This document shows, one piece after another, positions 63,806-64,000 of a DNA stretch of 64,000 nucleotides. A model generated the notes under the pieces. The model worked only from the letters and a program-made list of their open reading frames with translations. It had not been told where the DNA came from and searched no databases. How positions within the stretch are numbered: the first letter of the stretch is position 1; each line of letters starts with the position of its first letter. Origin of the DNA: Euzebya rosea (GTDB taxonomy: Bacteria > Actinomycetota > Nitriliruptoria > Euzebyales > Euzebyaceae); NCBI RefSeq assembly GCF_003073135.1, contig NZ_PGDQ01000007.1, positions 182,634 to 246,633 on the forward strand. The letters are read 5' to 3'. Both the position numbers and the translations under genes were made by a program.

Positions 63806-64000
63806 ATGACCACCACGACCATCACCCCCGTCTCCACCTCCGGCGTCAACTGGGCCGGTGTCAACTGGGCCGGTGTCAACTGGGCCGGTGTCAACTGGGC
63901 CGGCGTCAACTGGGCCGGCGTCAACTGGGCCGGCGTCAACTGGGCCGGCGTCAACTGGGCCGGCGTCAACTGGGCCGGCGTCAACTGGGCCGGCGTCAAC
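63806..64000 (+). CDS. GVNWA tandem-repeat protein, open at the right edge
   Basis: ATG 63806 follows GAAAGAGG. Twelve lead residues (MTTTTITPVSTS) are followed by ten full GVNWA units and GVN at the window edge. Phased as VNWAG, each unit fits the pentapeptide-repeat consensus (small residue, Asp/Asn, Leu/Phe, variable, Gly) except that Trp replaces Leu or Phe. The protein could form a right-handed beta helix with a stack of tryptophans. No signal peptide is seen in the visible part. The end of the gene is beyond the window, so length and any C-terminal domain are unknown. Confidence 0.65.
   Translation, partial: MTTTTITPVSTSGVNWAGVNWAGVNWAGVNWAGVNWAGVNWAGVNWAGVNWAGVNWAGVNWAGVN
63842..64000 (+). 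repeat. 15-bp tandem repeat coding for GVNWA
   Basis: Ten complete units and nine bases of an eleventh. The unit is GGCGTCAACTGGGCC, with a C-to-T change at the third base in units 2-4 only. The rest is identical, pointing to recent expansion and possible length variation between strains. Confidence 0.9.

Noticed and set aside
63475..63999. Minus-strand frame with TPAQL repeats
   Set aside because: It is the reverse reading of the GVNWA array. It has no ribosome-binding site, enters from the window edge and runs into the small peptide gene. The plus strand has a start with a good site.
63842..64000. Possible CRISPR array
   Set aside because: Repeats are 15 bp, contiguous without spacers, and stay in one reading frame.

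Overview
The window comes from a GC-rich actinobacterium. It holds a complete Pup-proteasome gene set (pup, prcA, prcB, dop, pafA, pafB, pafC, arc), a mycothione reductase, a HelY-type helicase beside tatC and tatA, and two exported proteins with cell-wall-binding type 2 repeats. The repeats and the absence of mycobacterial neighbours suggest a deep-branching lineage such as Nitriliruptoria/Euzebya. That placement is inferred from gene content only, because no rRNA lies in the window.

Layout. 1-1.0 kb: the end of a hydantoinase B gene overlapping an N-carbamoylsarcosine amidase-like gene. 1.0-4.9 kb: cbiB, a lipid kinase and a homocysteine methyltransferase/MTHFR fusion. 4.9-13.2 kb (minus strand): pafB-pafC, a zinc-ribbon protein, tatA, tatC, helY, a Na/phosphate cotransporter and a PhoU-like protein. 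13.3-18.3 kb: a class A PBP with a polyproline tail, a methyltransferase, an XRE-cupin regulator and an SCO6745-family protein. 18.3-31.1 kb (mostly minus strand): pafA, a Ser/Thr kinase, prcA, prcB, pup, an amylosucrase-like GH13 enzyme, dop, two secreted proteins, a second lipid kinase and arc. 31.2-38.1 kb: a subtilase with cell-wall repeats, trmI, a ttuA/ttuB-like tRNA-thiolation pair, a DUF1802 protein and an M15 peptidase. 38.1-40.2 kb: tRNA-Leu(GAG), a terminator, and a 13E12-type DUF222/HNH gene bounded by 22-bp inverted repeats.

40.2-46.7 kb: a mixed set including a MOSC protein, an ArsR-phosphatase fusion, mycothione reductase, a WYL regulator, a 53-aa membrane protein, a sulfurtransferase, a TetR regulator and a glycosyltransferase. 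46.7-50.9 kb: a PspC-domain histidine kinase and response regulator diverging from a PspC/LiaF-like membrane protein, which looks like an envelope-stress module. 50.9-60.6 kb: a three-part CapA protein, an SGNH hydrolase, a saccharopine dehydrogenase-like oxidoreductase, a YhhN protein, a divergent FtsH-like AAA protease and an acyl-CoA dehydrogenase. 60.7-64.0 kb: an EAL phosphodiesterase with a decayed GGDEF domain, diverging from a 51-aa peptide gene and an open-ended gene made of near-identical 15-bp units encoding GVNWA.

How the genes work together. Arc, PrcA/B, Pup, Dop and PafA form a full pupylation and degradation pathway. PafB/PafC are the WYL pair that in mycobacteria controls DNA-damage genes. 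A second ubiquitin-fold protein, the TtuB-like sulfur carrier, lies about 5 kb from arc beside its likely TtuA partner. It carries three residues after its GG motif. The signals least explained by known families are the GVNWA repeat locus, the tailed TtuB, the inverted repeats around the HNH gene and the three-part CapA protein.
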